From Siphonodentalium dalli (taxonomy: Eukaryota > Mollusca > Scaphopoda > Gadilida > Siphonodentaliidae), in the NCBI GenBank assembly GCA_032622095.1, contig CP136069.1, forward strand, positions 119,898,126 to 119,962,125: a stretch of DNA of 64,000 nucleotides, given 5' to 3'. The translations under genes and the position numbers were made by a program. Positions 37,355 through 50,259 of this stretch are shown in pieces; position 1 is the first letter of the stretch, and each line of letters starts with the position of its first letter. A model generated the notes under the pieces. It did not search any database and was not told where the DNA came from. It worked only from the letters and a program-made list of their open reading frames with translations.

Positions 37355-37521
37355 CCTGCGTCCGTTACAGCAGAAACCCTGCATTGCCTCTTCATCATTT
37401 TATTATAATCTGATAATTGTGATGGAGCTCATTATGTCCACAACAGTATTCACCCAATTATGGTAATATGCAATCATAGTACAATGATTGGTAGTACAAT
37501 CTGTAAAATGAGGTCGCTCAC

Positions 37522-37697
37522 ATTTGCAACCGGGGAAGCCATAATATTCTTCTGCACATCTGTCGCATCTTGGTCCTCCATAACCGAGTTTACATGGACA
37601 ATTCCCATCTGCAGAAATACAGATATCACCAACGGAGCCTGTTACATCGCAGTCGCAAGGGACACAATCAGGATACGAGTGGAAACCTCGGCTACAC
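37522..37697 (-). CDS. laminin alpha exon: LE3 end plus LE4
   Basis: 176 bp, phase 2 to phase 1. It encodes the end of LE3 (CSRGFHSYPDC) and all of LE4 (CDCDVTGSVGDIC, then CPCKLGYGGPRCDRC and YYGFPGC). It is the only exon here that spans two modules. Acceptor TCTCTCAG, donor GTGAGC. A 454-bp hAT-like MITE ends 167 bp beyond the donor side. Confidence 0.93.
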
Positions 37698-38211
37698 CTG
37701 AGAGAGAAAGAGAAAGTGGTATCAATATCAGAGTTCATTAATTTCACAAGATTGCCATATTATATAGCAAGCCGTGTTAATTATTGTTATCTTTCAGCTC
37801 AGCTCAAGCAAATAGAAAATTCAGAAGTTATTTCTTAGTTAAAGGAAATATCAGAAGCTGTCAATATTTTGTTCAAAATTTAAAAAATAATTTGTGATTG
37901 TTGCATTAATGTCACATTGTGGCAAGTCTGCAAACAACATAAATGAGGGTGACGACCCCCCTCCCCCTGGCATCCAGCATCCGGCTTAAAATGGACACCG
38001 GCATCCTGAATACGCCATAACAGAGAGGCGGCATCCGGAATACTATTTGATTAAATTTATTGAAAACAGACTCGGGAACGAAGTGAACGTTGGCATGAGG
38101 TATTGGAATTAGTCTCCGTATTGGCTAGTAATGATTTGATTTAACAGCTTTACGGAAAGATTAAACTTTTAATAAAATACTAAATGTATGATCTCATATC
38201 ATACATATATA

Positions 38212-38483
38212 CGCCCTGTCTAACTTACTCGCGGCCATATTGGATCCGCCAGGTCCGGTTCCGTGGTTTTAGTGCTACAGTTCAAAGTTTTGCAGTAGCA
38301 TTTCCATATATGACATAAATGGAAGTCATGAATATTCAAAAGCTCCATATATGGAAATGCTACTCCAGAACTTTGATCTGTAGCAATAAAACAACCGGGC
38401 TGCATGGAAGAATTTCTGATACCACGGAACCGGACCTGCATGGTGGATCTAATAAGGCCGCGAATTAATGACATGATAGGGCG
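38212..38483. mobile_element. 272-bp TA-flanked foldback MITE (nested)
   Basis: CGCCCTGTC and GATAGGGCG at the ends with TA on both sides; inner arms CGCGGCC and CAGGTCCGGTTCCGTGG pair with their inverses near 38410-38465, and a third pair (TCCATATATGGAAATGCTAC type) lies inside. Mariner-like by its TA target. Nested in the TGAGGG element. Confidence 0.82.
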
Positions 38484-38676
38484 TATTGGGTGGGGGTGAA
38501 AGGCATAAACCATGTTCCAAATGACAGGAGTGGTATAATATACTGAATGAGGCGAAGTTGTAGTGGCATGTGCGGAAACCACCTAGCTAATCTTGGGTGA
38601 CCGTTCATGGTCGTACACGGTAGTATTGAACACCAGGGACACGCAAATAGAAAACTAACATCTTTTTAATATTTAA

Positions 38677-39156
38677 AGGTACTCAACCCGTAAAGAGGGT
38701 CCCCATCTCAACAGATTCCAACAACAACAATCCGATCAGAGGGTCCTATATTACTATTTCTTTGGCTTTGGGGGTAAAAAATATTTGATTCGAGTCGAGG
38801 AACCCATCAAACAAAGCTCAGAGTTATTAGATATTGATTTTTGAAAATTCTTATGTTCTCGAGATGAGTACTTATAACTGCCGTCAATTTGGTAACCTGC
38901 TCGAGATATTACGCCAAAATTCTATTCAAACAGACAAGGATGGATAACTCTATAATCAAGTGGGTAATAATAACGAATTTTTGACTATCTTCTGGGCCAG
39001 AAAGAATTCCCGATAATGAAAAATAATAGATTTCTAAAATCGATATCTAACAAATCTGAGCTTTGATGGGTGACTTCCTCGACTCGAATCAAATATTTTT
39101 GACCCCCGAAGCCATTGAAATAGTAATTGAGAGGAGTTTTATCAGGTTGAGTACCT
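38677..39156. mobile_element. 480-bp TTAA MITE, TIR AGGTACTCAACC (nested)
   Basis: AGGTACTCAACC and GGTTGAGTACCT with TTAA on both sides (38673-38676, 39157-39160). Related to 49073-49530 and to a one-ended fragment from 39174. Internal inverted motifs (GATTCGAGTCGAGGAA against TTCCTCGACTCGAATC) make a long foldback. Confidence 0.88.
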
Positions 39157-39173
39157 TTAATATTTCAAATTAA

Positions 39174-39420
39174 AGGTACTCAATCAGAGGGTCTCCATAT
39201 CATCACATTCCAACAAGAACGACAACATATTTTGAAATGCCGCTTCAGTTATTAGAATCTAATAATTGCCCAAATATAACGAAAAGCACAATCATCTATA
39301 GTATAAAATTCCACAAAACCTGTTATTTATCAACATTTTGTTCAACGAAATTTTGCCGGTTTGTCAAATATCTAACACAAAAAGCCACTTGATTTTAGAG
39401 TTATCCATCTTGAAAGCTTG
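39174..39420. mobile_element. truncated TTAA MITE of the AGGTACTC family
   Basis: Begins TTAA|AGGTACTCAATCAGAGG only 13 bp after the previous copy's TTAA and continues with family sequence (TTATCAACATTTTGTTCAAC, GATTTTAGAGTTATCCATC also seen near 49290-49390). The distal end is missing. Confidence 0.7.
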
Positions 39421-40244
39421 AAGTGTCAGTTGTATTATTCCAACATGTGCAAAGGAATTTTACGAACTTGGGAGTGTGTTTGCTTCAGTTGAGAGGGAGC
39501 AGACTATGGACTATGTGGGGTTGGGGGATCTGGACCATATTTCAAGGTGGACACCCACTGCTCAACGGAGACCCTCTAGGCTATGTCCCTCTTTATGGCT
39601 ACTTGTTTTTAATTTAAGTGAATATGACAAGTACTAACTCTTATGGTCTTCCGAGTCCCAGTCTTCCTAGTCTTTACAGTTTGGTGAACGTCTCCACAGT
39701 CATTGACTGTCTTGTTAATGGTGTTATTAAATTGAAGTAGCATGCAGGCTTCTAACTACATTTTTCAAAATTTTATAAAAATTAATTACATATTCAAAAT
39801 TATTGCCAAGCAGACATCAATTATATTTAGATATGTCAGATGTGATAACGAGACGTAAAATTAGCTAAATTGTGGAAAATAAAGTGTCCGAGCAAAGAAA
39901 TATAAATTAGCGGACGTAATTTCGTTTTTGCTGTTTAACGTCAAGAAAATTATCAATGGAAGCATCCGGCATCCGATATATGTGGCCGACGGCATCCGGC
40001 GTACGGTGGTCTGGCATCCGGAATACGCCATAACAGACCCCACATCCGGCGTACGAAAAGGGGGGTCGTCACCCTCATAAATAGAATATTCAATGTCTAG
40101 TAGCAACAACAATTTGAAGATGCATGGTCAATCATTCCTAACAAGTTTTATATAGCTTCTTGGGTATATAATAATGAATATGAATTGAAGACATCTGTCC
40201 TAAACGATTCTATCAATTTAAAAGTTGATTTTATTTCAATTTTG

Positions 40245-43200
40245 TTCTGGTATAATACATACAACAGTTCTGGTATAATACATACAACAGTTCTGGTATA
40301 ATACATACAACAGTTCTGGTATAATACATACATCAGTTCTGGTATAATACATACATCAGTTCTGGTATAATACATACAACAGTTCTGGTATAATACATAC
40401 ATCAGTTCTGGTATAATACATACATCAGTTCTGGTATAATACATACAACAGTTCTGGTATAATACATACAACAGTTCTGGTATAATACATACAACAGTTC
40501 TGGTATAATACATACAACAGTTCTGGTATAATACATACAACAGTTCTGGTATAATACATACATCAGTTCTGGTATAATACATACAACAGTTCTGGTATAA
40601 TACATACAACAGTTCTGGTATAATACATACAACAGTTCTGGTATAATACATACAACAGTTCTGGTATAATACATACATCAGTTCTGGTATAATACATAAA
40701 TCAGTTCTGGTATAATACATACAACAGTTCTGGTATAATACATACATCAGTTCTGGTATAATACATACATCAGTTCTGGTATAATACATACATCAGTTCT
40801 GGTATAATACATACAACAGTTCTGGTATACTACATACATCAGTTCTGGTATAATACATACATCAGTTCTGGTATAATACATACATCAGTTCTGGTATAAT
40901 ACATACATCAGTTCTGGTATAATACATACATCAGTTCTGGTATAATACATACATCAGTTCTGGTATAATACATACAACAGTTCTGGTATAATACATACAA
41001 CAGTTCTGGTATAATACATACAACAGTTCTGGTATAATACATACAACAGTTCTGGTATAATACATACAACAGTTCTGGTATAATACATACAACAGTTCTG
41101 GTATAATACATACATCAGTTCTGGTATAATACATACATCAGTTCTGGTATAATACATACATCAGTTCTGGTATAATACATACAACAGTTCTGGTATAATA
41201 CATACATCAGTTCTGGTATAATACATACATCAGTTCTGGTATAATACATACATCAGTTCTGGTATAATACATACAACAGTTCTGGTATAATACATACATC
41301 AGTTCTGGTATAATACATACAACAGTTCTGGTATAATACATACATCAGTTATGGTATAATACATACATCAGTTCTGGTATAATACATACAACAGTTCTGG
41401 TATAATACATACAACAGTTCTGGTATAATACATACATCAGTTCTGGTATAATACATACAACAGTTCTGGTATAATACATACATCAGTTCTGGTATAATAC
41501 ATACATCAGTTCTGGTATAATACATACATCAGTTCTGGTATAATACATACAACAGTTCTGGTATAATACATACAACAGTTCTGGTATAATACATACATCA
41601 GTTCTGGTATAATACATACATCAGTTCTGGTATAATACATACAACAGTTCTGGTATAATACATACAACAGTTCTGGTATAATACATACAACAGTTCTGGT
41701 ATAATACATACATCAGTTCTGGTATAATACATACATCAGTTCTGGTATAATACATACAACAGTTCTGGTATAATACATACATCAGTTCTGGTATAATACA
41801 TACAACAGTTCTGGTATAATACATACAACAGTTCTGGTATAATACATACAACAGTTCTGGTATAATACATACAACAGTTCTGGTATAATACATACATCAG
41901 TTCTGGTATAATACATACAACAGTTCTGGTATAATACATACATCAGTTCTGGTATAATACATACATCAGTTCTGGTATAATACATACAACAGTTCTGGTA
42001 TAATACATACAACAGTTCTGGTATAATACATACAACAGTTCTGGTATAATACATACATCAGTTCTGGTATAATACATACATCAGTTCTGGTATAATACAT
42101 ACAACAGTTCTGGTATAATACATACAACAGTTCTGGTATAATACATACAACAGTTCTGGTATAATACATACATCAGTTCTGGTATAATACATACATCAGT
42201 TCTGGTATAATACATACAACAGTTCTGGTATAATACATACATCAGTTCTGGTATAATACATACAACAGTTCTGGTATAATACATACAACAGTTCTGGTAT
42301 AATACATACAACAGTTCTGGTATAATACATACAACAGTTCTGGTATAATACATACATCAGTTCTGGTATAATACATACAACAGTTCTGGTATAATACATA
42401 CATCAGTTCTGGTATAATACATACATCAGTTCTGGTATAATACATACAACAGTTCTGGTATAATACATACATCAGTTCTGGTATAATACATACAACAGTT
42501 CTGGTATAATACATACATCAGTTCTGGTATAATACATACATCAGTTCTGGTATAATACATACAACAGTTCTGGTATAATACATACAACAGTTCTGGTATA
42601 ATACATACATCAGTTCTGGTATAATACATACAACAGTTCTGGTATAATACATACATCAGTTCTGGTATAATACATACATCAGTTCTGGTATAATACATAC
42701 ATCAGTTCTGGTATAATACATACAACAGTTCTGGTATAATACATACAACAGTTCTGGTATAATACATACATCAGTTCTGGTATAATACATACATCAGTTC
42801 TGGTATAATACATACAACAGTTCTGGTATAATACATACAACAGTTCTGGTATAATACATACAACAGTTCTGGTATAATACATACATCAGTTCTGGTATAA
42901 TACATACATCAGTTCTGGTATAATACATACAACAGTTCTGGTATAATACATACATCAGTTCTGGTATAATACATACAACAGTTCTGGTATAATACATACA
43001 ACAGTTCTGGTATAATACATACATCAGTTCTGGTATAATACATACAACAGTTCTGGTATAATACATACATCAGTTCTGGTATAATACATACATCAGTTCT
43101 GGTATAATACATACAACAGTTCTGGTATAATACATACAACAGTTCTGGTATAATACATACAACAGTTCTGGTATAATACATACATCAGTTCTGGTATAAT

Positions 43201-44154
43201 ACATACAACAGTTCTGGTATAATACATACAACAGTTCTGGTATAATACATACAACAGTTCTGGTATAATACATACAACAGTTCTGGTATAATACATACAA
43301 CAGTTCTGGTATAATACATACAACAGTTCTGGTATAATACATACATCAGTTCTGGTATAATACATACATCAGTTCTGGTATAATACATACAACAGTTCTG
43401 GTATAATACATACAACAGTTCTGGTATAATACATACATCAGTTCTGGTATAATACATACAACAGTTCTGGTATAATACATACATCAGTTCTGGTATAATA
43501 CATACAACAGTTCTGGTATAATACATACAACAGTTCTGGTATAATACATACAACAGTTCTGGTATAATACATACATCAGTTCTGGTATAATACATACAAC
43601 AGTTCTGGTATAATACATACAACAGTTCTGGTATAATACATACAACAGTTCTGGTATAATACATACAACAGTTCTGGTATAATACATACATCAGTTCTGG
43701 TATAATACATACAACAGTTCTGGTATAATACATACATAAGTTCTGGTATAATACATACAACAGTTCTGGTATAATACATACAACAGTTCTGGTATAATAC
43801 ATACAACAGTTCTGGTATAATACATACAACAGTTCTGGTATAATACATACATCAGTTCTGGTATAATACATACAACAGTTCTGGTATAATACATACATCA
43901 GTTCTGGTATAATACATACAACAGTTCTGGTATAATACATACAACAGTTCTGGTATAATACATACATCAGTTCTGGTATAATACATACAACAGTTCTGGT
44001 ATAATACATACATCAGTTCTGGTATAATACATACATCAGTTCTGGTATAATACATACATCAGTTCTGGTATAATACATACATCAGTTCTGGTATAATACA
44101 TACAACAGTTCTGGTATAATACATACATCAGTTCTGGTATAATACATACATCAG
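40245..44154. repeat. 23-bp satellite, exactly 170 unit lengths
   Basis: Unit TTCTGGTATAATACATAC followed by AACAG or ATCAG. The span is 3910 bp = 170 x 23, so there is no net indel. The dominant variation is A or T at one position (CAACAG or CATCAG), plus a handful of private changes (near 40697, 40830, 41350, 43738). A run of 20 units is duplicated in tandem (see findings). On the minus strand the A-type unit has no stop in any frame; the T-type introduces TGA in one of three frames. I do not regard the resulting open frames as genes. Confidence 0.97.
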
Positions 44155-44280
44155 TTCGATCCAGTTTGATGGACTATTTTTAGAACAGAAACTTCAGGCG
44201 CATTTGGAGAACTCTTATCTTGTTATAGCATTCTCTATCAAGGCAAAATTTGTTCGCATACATAACAAAATGAACACCTA

Positions 44281-44443
44281 CAGTAATGCCCTAAGTAATG
44301 GACTCCTTAACCACAGCAGAATTATGGGTAACTTTTCAGGATTTAGTCGGATGAATGGCAACAAGCCATATTTCAGACTAAATCCTGAAAAGTTACCCAT
44401 AATTTTGCTGTGGTTAAGGAGTCCATTACTTAGGGCATTACTG
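44281..44443. mobile_element. 163-bp mariner-type foldback MITE, copy 2
   Basis: CAGTAATGCCCTAAGTAATG with a perfect inverse at the other end; TA at 44279-44280 and 44444-44445. Same family as 34325-34552 but without the inner hairpin. Confidence 0.92.
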
Positions 44444-44759
44444 TACTTTGCTCTGACTTACACATTCAAATATGTTCACGTATATGTTATTTAGGGTTGT
44501 GATCTGGCCAGCCCTGGCACCTGATTAAATAACATTGTCACTGCTGAATGACGTCATGTGCTGGAATGTTGAAACCATGGCAATTTTTCAGTGTAAAAAT
44601 ATAACAGGAATTTTGTTTTTTTAAACGCAAAGGCTAATTATTCACAATCCTGGAACATCACTGTTAAAAATGTCAAGAAACACTGGTTCTGAGGCACTTT
44701 AATTTCCGACTTCCTGTTATGAGTGTCAGCTGTCTGCTTGTGTGCAGAAATAGATCCAT

Positions 44760-45070
44760 ACGTAATCTAGAGGTCACCCCGAAGATCTCCTATAAGTTTG
44801 GTTGATGATCGGATGTGGGATGTGGACTGTATAGGGTGTGCCGATGGAATTTAGTTATGCAAAGGGTAAAATACAAGATGGCTGCTGTTGGCCATGTTTT
44901 TTTAAGTATTTCGAAAAAATAGTTCCCATCTAAAAGTCACCCCGAAAATCCATATGAAGTTTGTTGACGATCGGAAGAGTGATGTCGCCCGTAGGGATTG
45001 CCGAATGATTTAGTCATGCAAAGAGTAAAATCCAAGATGGCTTCTGGCAGCCATGTATTTGAACAAAATT
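44760..45070. repeat. CCAAGATGGCTG-family repeat
   Basis: Two units with GTCACCCCGAA, GATCGGATG and AAGATGGCTGCTG phrases, similar to 22040-22720. Confidence 0.7.
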
Positions 45071-45975
45071 CATAAAAAATTGATGGCTCACAGGTTGTAG
45101 TAGCTAAGATATCAAAGGGTTGGTTTGGGTTTACCCGATACAAGGGTGTGGAATAAATAAAGAACATAACTTGCATCAGAATTTCAAATCCTTTATCAAG
45201 TTTGTTGTGGATGGTACATAATAACATTCCAATGGAGGACGCGACTCTCATGAAATATATCCTTGCACCATGTGCAACTCAATTGATAAAAGCTTCTCGA
45301 TTAAGACACGAATTGTGTTATTTCTATTTACTATACAAATTAATTTTTATCAATATATTGGCTTAGTTTTGACGATATGCTGAAACCATTTTTATATTTT
45401 ACTTTGAAGAACATCAACCGTAACAGATCCATTTGAAATTTGGTGATGATCGGATGAGGGATATGTTCTGTAGGGTGAAGGTAACCTCATATTTTGTTTA
45501 TGTCTAGAGCAGAACCGAAATGTTACAAAGTTTGCGATGTCAAATGACATATACGCGTATACTTTTGAAATTATATAAATATTGTGATAAAAAAAAAAAA
45601 TAATTCCAATTGACAACTCTTTATAGAGCTCAGAACAAATATAATTATTTCTATTGAATAAACTGGATTACTTTTACAATAGTGACATTTTTCTACCGTC
45701 ATTCAGGTCATTGGTGATTTTAGATGAGCAGGTGATTAATGCTTAAAAGTCCGCTATAGAAGAGTAAAGCAACCGTTCTTCACCTTATTATCCATACGAT
45801 TTCACAAGCTGGTTTATGTTGAAAGAAACTTAGGATTAGACCATTCTGTTATTTTGAGACAATTTTGAAAGGTTTCCATGGCCATCCAAAATTCAAGGCC
45901 TTCTCCTGGTAATGTTCATGTGATTTCGAGAGCTTCTGTTATCTTTTCAGCGAGCAATGGCATGCATATTATATT

Positions 45976-46229
45976 CAAGCCATGAAATAGGGTGTCTGTC
46001 ATTTGCAGAATGAGGTCCCCAGAGAATGAATTTAGTGATGCTACCCCACATAGCGGGCTAGCATCACCAAATTCACCCTCTGGGGACCTCATTCTGTTTA
46101 CACCTCAGCAGAATGAGGTTCCCAGAGGGTGAATTTGGTGATGCTAGCCCGCTATGTGGGGTAGCATCACTAAATTCACCCTCTGGGGACCTCATTCTGC
46201 AAATGACAGACACCCTATTTCAAGGCTTG
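45976..46229. mobile_element. 254-bp hAT-like foldback MITE
   Basis: CAAGCCATGAAATAGGGTGT at the left and its near inverse at the right, with an exact 8-bp duplication ATTATATT (45968-45975, 46230-46237). It is almost one perfect palindrome, made of four alternating copies of the GAATGAGGTCCCCAGAG module. Same family as 36901 and 50260. Confidence 0.93.
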
Positions 46230-46689
46230 ATTATATTGCAACACATCAAGGCCCTCTAGTGAAATTCAAGCAATTTCAAGGCGTTTAATTGGTTATTTGT
46301 ACAGTAGCTCAGGATTTCCGCTAGGCCAGTGGGGGGTCCGTAAAATGAACCCGGTTTTGGTGCCAAAACAAAAAAGATGGTAAATCAATATAAAAAGAGT
46401 TGTTTTGTACATGTCCGGTTGTGTATTTGTTTTCAGATCACTGGTCACCAATGCCACAAACCGCAACATATCATAGGAAAGTGACTGTCTGTTGATTATT
46501 GATTATTGATTACCATTGATTATTTAAATTTCATCCAAAATTCAAATTCAAAGAGTCATTCCTTAAAATGAGGGAAACGATAAATGAAATGAATGTGTCA
46601 ATGACACTGTAGCTAAACTTGGAAAGGGAATAATTTCATGTATTTTATTTAAAATGTCGAAGTAATATTAGATTATCAACATGAAGAGA

Positions 46690-47990
46690 TATATATAAAG
46701 TAAAATCCAAGATGGTTGCTGGCGGCAATGTTTTCAAATGAAATTCAAAAACATTTGATAGCTTCCATCTAGTAGATCAATAGCAAGATTAATTATGAAG
46801 TTTAGTGATGATCAGATGAGGGAAGTGAACTGTAGGGTGTGTGTGCCAAAGGATTTAGTCATGCATTAAAGAGTAAAATCCAAGATGGCTGCTGGCGGCC
46901 ATGTTTTATGGCTAAATGATCCCAAAATGACTCATTCCCATCTACATGTCAATATTAACATCGATGACAAATTTCATGATGATCCTACCAAAGGTACGAC
47001 CTGTAGCCGATGACAAAGGATTTAGTCATGCAAAGAGTAAAATCCAAGATGGCTACTGGCGACCATGTTTTTTGGCCAAATGTCCCCAAAATGACTCGTT
47101 CCCATCTACATTTCAATATTAACATAAATAACAATTCCATGATGATCAGACAAAGAGCACGGCTTGTAGCCCGTGAATTTTGTAATCCAAGATGGTCGCT
47201 AGCGCAGCCACGTGTTTTTGCCGACTGACCCCCAAAATTACTCCTTCCCATGTCAATGTTAACATCCATGACAAATTTAATGATGATCCGACCAAAGATA
47301 CGATCTGTAGCCTGTGTCAAAGGATTTAGTCATACAAAGAGAAAAATCCAAGATGGCCACCGGCAGCCATGTTTTATGGCCAAATGACCCCCACCCCAAA
47401 ATGACCCGTTACCATCTTCATGTCAATATTAACTTCCACGACAAATTTCATGATGATCAGATGAACACTTCGGCCTGCATGTAGCCCGTGCTAATGGAAT
47501 GAATTTTGGAATCCAACATGGCCACTGGCGGCCATGCATTTTTGCCGAATGACCCCAAAACGACTCGTTCCCATCTACATGTCAATGTCAACGCCCATGA
47601 CAAATTTCATAATGATCCGATCAAAGGTATGACCTGTAGCCCGTGTTAAAGGATTTAGTCATGCAAAGAGTAAAAAATCCAAGATGGCTGCTGGCGGCCA
47701 TGTTTTATGGCTGATTGACCCCAAGATGAATCGTTCCCATCTACATGTCATTGTTAACATCCATGAAAAATTTCATTATGATCCGACCAAAGGTATGATC
47801 TGTAGCCCATGCCAAACAATTTAGTCATGCAAAGAGTAAAATCCAAGATGGCTGCCACGGCCATATTTTATGGCTGATCGACCCCAAAATTACTCATTCC
47901 CATCTACATGTCAATATTAACATCCATGATAAATTTCATGATGATCAGACGAACAGTAGGATGACGGATACCAAGCCATGGCAATAGCTC
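46690..47990. repeat. tandem block of CCAAGATGGCTG-family units
   Basis: Eight or nine units of roughly 140-160 bp, each with TTTAGTCATGCAAAGAGTAA, AATCCAAGATGGCTGCTGG, CGGCCATGTTTTATGG and CCCATCTACATGTCAATATT. The units have diverged by many substitutions, so this is an old tandem block. Confidence 0.85.
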
Positions 47991-48725
47991 AAACTTTACA
48001 AAGTAAAGTTGAGCTAAAAACTATCAGGGGTCAGGGTGTACAAACTTAACTTTCTGCATCGAAAGTATGATTTTGGCGAGAAAGACCTGTGGCCGACAGG
48101 TTGCAGGAAAACCTGTGGCATGTGTGCAGACAAGGTTGAATATGTATATCAGATATTTTTGGGCTATCGTCTGGTATGTACTGGACAATAAATCAATCAT
48201 CTGTTGATCCACTAACACAGGTATATTTCTGTCAGAAAATTATGAATTTCAATGGGAATACAATACATGTATTATCAATCTGACATTTTCATAAATAGTA
48301 ATTCCGCGTTCAGGATTAGATTGATCTGATGTTACCATGATATACATGTATATTGTGACCAGGGTTGTCATACTGTTCATACTACTACTACTAGTATATG
48401 TAGATGATAAATTCAGTGAAATGTCTACATATCATAGAAATAGTGTCTCACAACTGCATGTTCTTGTTTCTCTCTAGTGGCTAATTGCATGGGGTTAGTT
48501 TGGAAAGGAAAAAATCCACTAGTTGTGATGTTGAGATATATGTGGTAACATCTTAGAGATACGAGTGCGTGGGTAAGGCATGAAAATTAGAATAAACTCC
48601 AGGGAAAAATGTTAGCATGGAGATATACTGAAACTAATCAAAACCAGTTGACCAGTTTCAGTATATAACAGTGATAGAGCATATCCATGGAATTTAATTT
48701 CTTACAACATAGCAAAATAGCTTAC

Positions 48726-48825
48726 CTATCACATAAGTCACCAGAATATCTTTCTCGGCACACACAAAAGCCAGTTTCATCTACACAGTCTCCAGTTGAT
48801 GATACAGTGTCATTGCAGGAACATT
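48726..48825 (-). CDS. laminin alpha exon: LE3, first part
   Basis: 100 bp, phase 1 to phase 2. It encodes CSCNDTVSSTGDC, then GFCVCRERYSGDLCD and the first two bases of an Arg codon. Acceptor CATGTAG (TAG type), donor GTAAGC. The phase-2 end matches only the exon at 37522-37697, 11 kb downstream, where the codon closes as AG|G. The intervening intron carries the 23-bp satellite. Confidence 0.92.
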
Positions 48826-49072
48826 CTACATGTAATAAATAATATCTTGTTGATAACCAAGAGATATAGGCCTGAATTGATTGCCTTAAAAGTGTCAAAA
48901 TTAGTATTAATGTCATGACGTCATTATGTTGTGTGCTGGCAATTGATATTATGGCCATTTCCCAGTGGAAAAATATAACGGGAATATTCCAAAAACCATA
49001 AAACTGACTCCATTGAAAAGTAATTATCATTCACAATCCTAGAACAACATAAACTGACTCAAACGCAATTAA

Positions 49073-49530
49073 AGGTACTCAATCCGATCAGACGCTCCTA
49101 AATTACCATTTCTTGGGCTTCGGGGTAAAACATATTTGATTCGAGTCAAGGAACACACCCATCAAAGTTCAGAGTGATCAGATATCGATTTTTGAAGTTT
49201 GTTATTTCTCGAGAAGTGTAATAATATGTGGCCCAGAAACATGTGGTCAAAGGGATGGTCTCGAACAAAATTGCGGATGAAGATGGATAACTCTAAACTC
49301 AAGTGGTAATATGGCCAAATTTCCTGATACTAAAGTGATAATACGGCCATATTTTGTTGAACAAAATGTTGATAAATAACAAGTTTTGGGAAATTAGATA
49401 CCATAGTTGACAGTGGTTAGCATTATTTCGTTGCAATAAATCGATTCTCATAACTAAAGCGTATTTTGAAAAAATGTTTTTGTTGTTGTATCTTGATAAT
49501 ATGGGGACTGTCTGATCGGATAGAGTACCT
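49073..49530. mobile_element. 458-bp TTAA MITE, TIR AGGTACTCAATCC
   Basis: AGGTACTCAATCCGATC at the left, GATCGGATAGAGTACCT at the right, TTAA on both sides (49069-49072, 49531-49534). Same family as 38677-39156. Confidence 0.88.
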
Positions 49531-50259
49531 TTAACATATAATTATGAATAATGGCCAGCCACTAACTTGAATGCTGCACTTTGTATATACTCATTATGAA
49601 CATAATAGCACACAACAGCTTGATATTTTACCTCCATACTCAGTAAGGATCATATAACAACACATCATTGAAAAGAATTGTAAATTAAACTCCATATGAC
49701 CAAGTGCCAAGCCAGTTAATGGCTAATATCAGATTAGTCCAAGCTTCCTTGTATGTAAACCAGCTAGATATATCAGTAAAGTGAGATGCTAGTTTACCTC
49801 CAACACTCATCCATATAGTGTCCCATATCAGACTGAAAGCATTGTTAACCCGCTCACCTAAAACCACCAATGTAATACAGGGATTTTTTTAGGTGTCCTT
49901 AGGGTCCGGTATTCGGCCCCATTCCCAATGGGAAAAAGGCACCTTTATTCCCAATTTTCAACCACCAAATTCCCAATTGCAGGCAGGTATATAATATCAT
50001 CGGATTTATTGAATAATTTTAAATTTTTTCCCGACGTTTTGTACACTCAGTCGATCGATAAACGACTGAAAACCCGTATTAAAACAGCGACATCGGGAGC
50101 CCGCATCGTATAATGTACACGCGGCGACCCAACTATTAGTATAACATGGTGGATGGCTTGAATCCTTCCGTTGTTATCTGTGAATTTTTAACTTACCTGA
50201 GGCTGAGAAATGGACCTGAATGGGCTGGGATTTTACTCCATCTTTGAGTTACCTGTGTT

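Larger units (their letters stand above)
33042..37521. other. intron LE4-LE5
   Basis: 4.5 kb: the short foldback, the mariner MITE, the hairpin, the 56-bp satellite and the 454-bp MITE. I see no feature in 33480-34300 or 34560-35150. Confidence 0.7.
37944..40077. mobile_element. 2134-bp element, TIR TGAGGGTGACGACCCCCC, copy 1
   Basis: 18-bp perfect TIRs and a 4-bp duplication TAAA (37940-37943, 40078-40081). Subterminal zones carry multiple GGCATCCGG / TACGCCATAACAGA motifs in both orientations. No transposase ORF. Three other MITEs or fragments are nested inside. A second copy, with different nested insertions, is at 57857-60053. The superfamily is unassigned; 4-bp AT-rich duplications are compatible with Sola-like elements among others. 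Confidence 0.88.
37698..48725. other. intron within LE3 (11 kb)
   Basis: The longest intron seen. It holds the TGAGGG element with its nested MITEs, the 23-bp satellite, the mariner MITE, the 254-bp foldback MITE and the CCAAGATGGCTG tandem block. The stretches 45080-45960, 46240-46680 and 48000-48720 show no feature I can name, apart from a fragment TTTCCGCTAG near 46318 that resembles the end of the 50343-50804 element. Confidence 0.75.

Noticed and set aside
40148-44055. Many 67-274 codon open frames on the minus strand with MYYTRT.. repeats
   Set aside because: They are the inevitable reading of a 23-bp satellite without stops; no domain, no unique start, identical in all frames.
46985-47320. 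111-codon minus-strand frame over CCAAGATGGCTG units
   Set aside because: Frame spans several diverged repeat units without conserved protein features.
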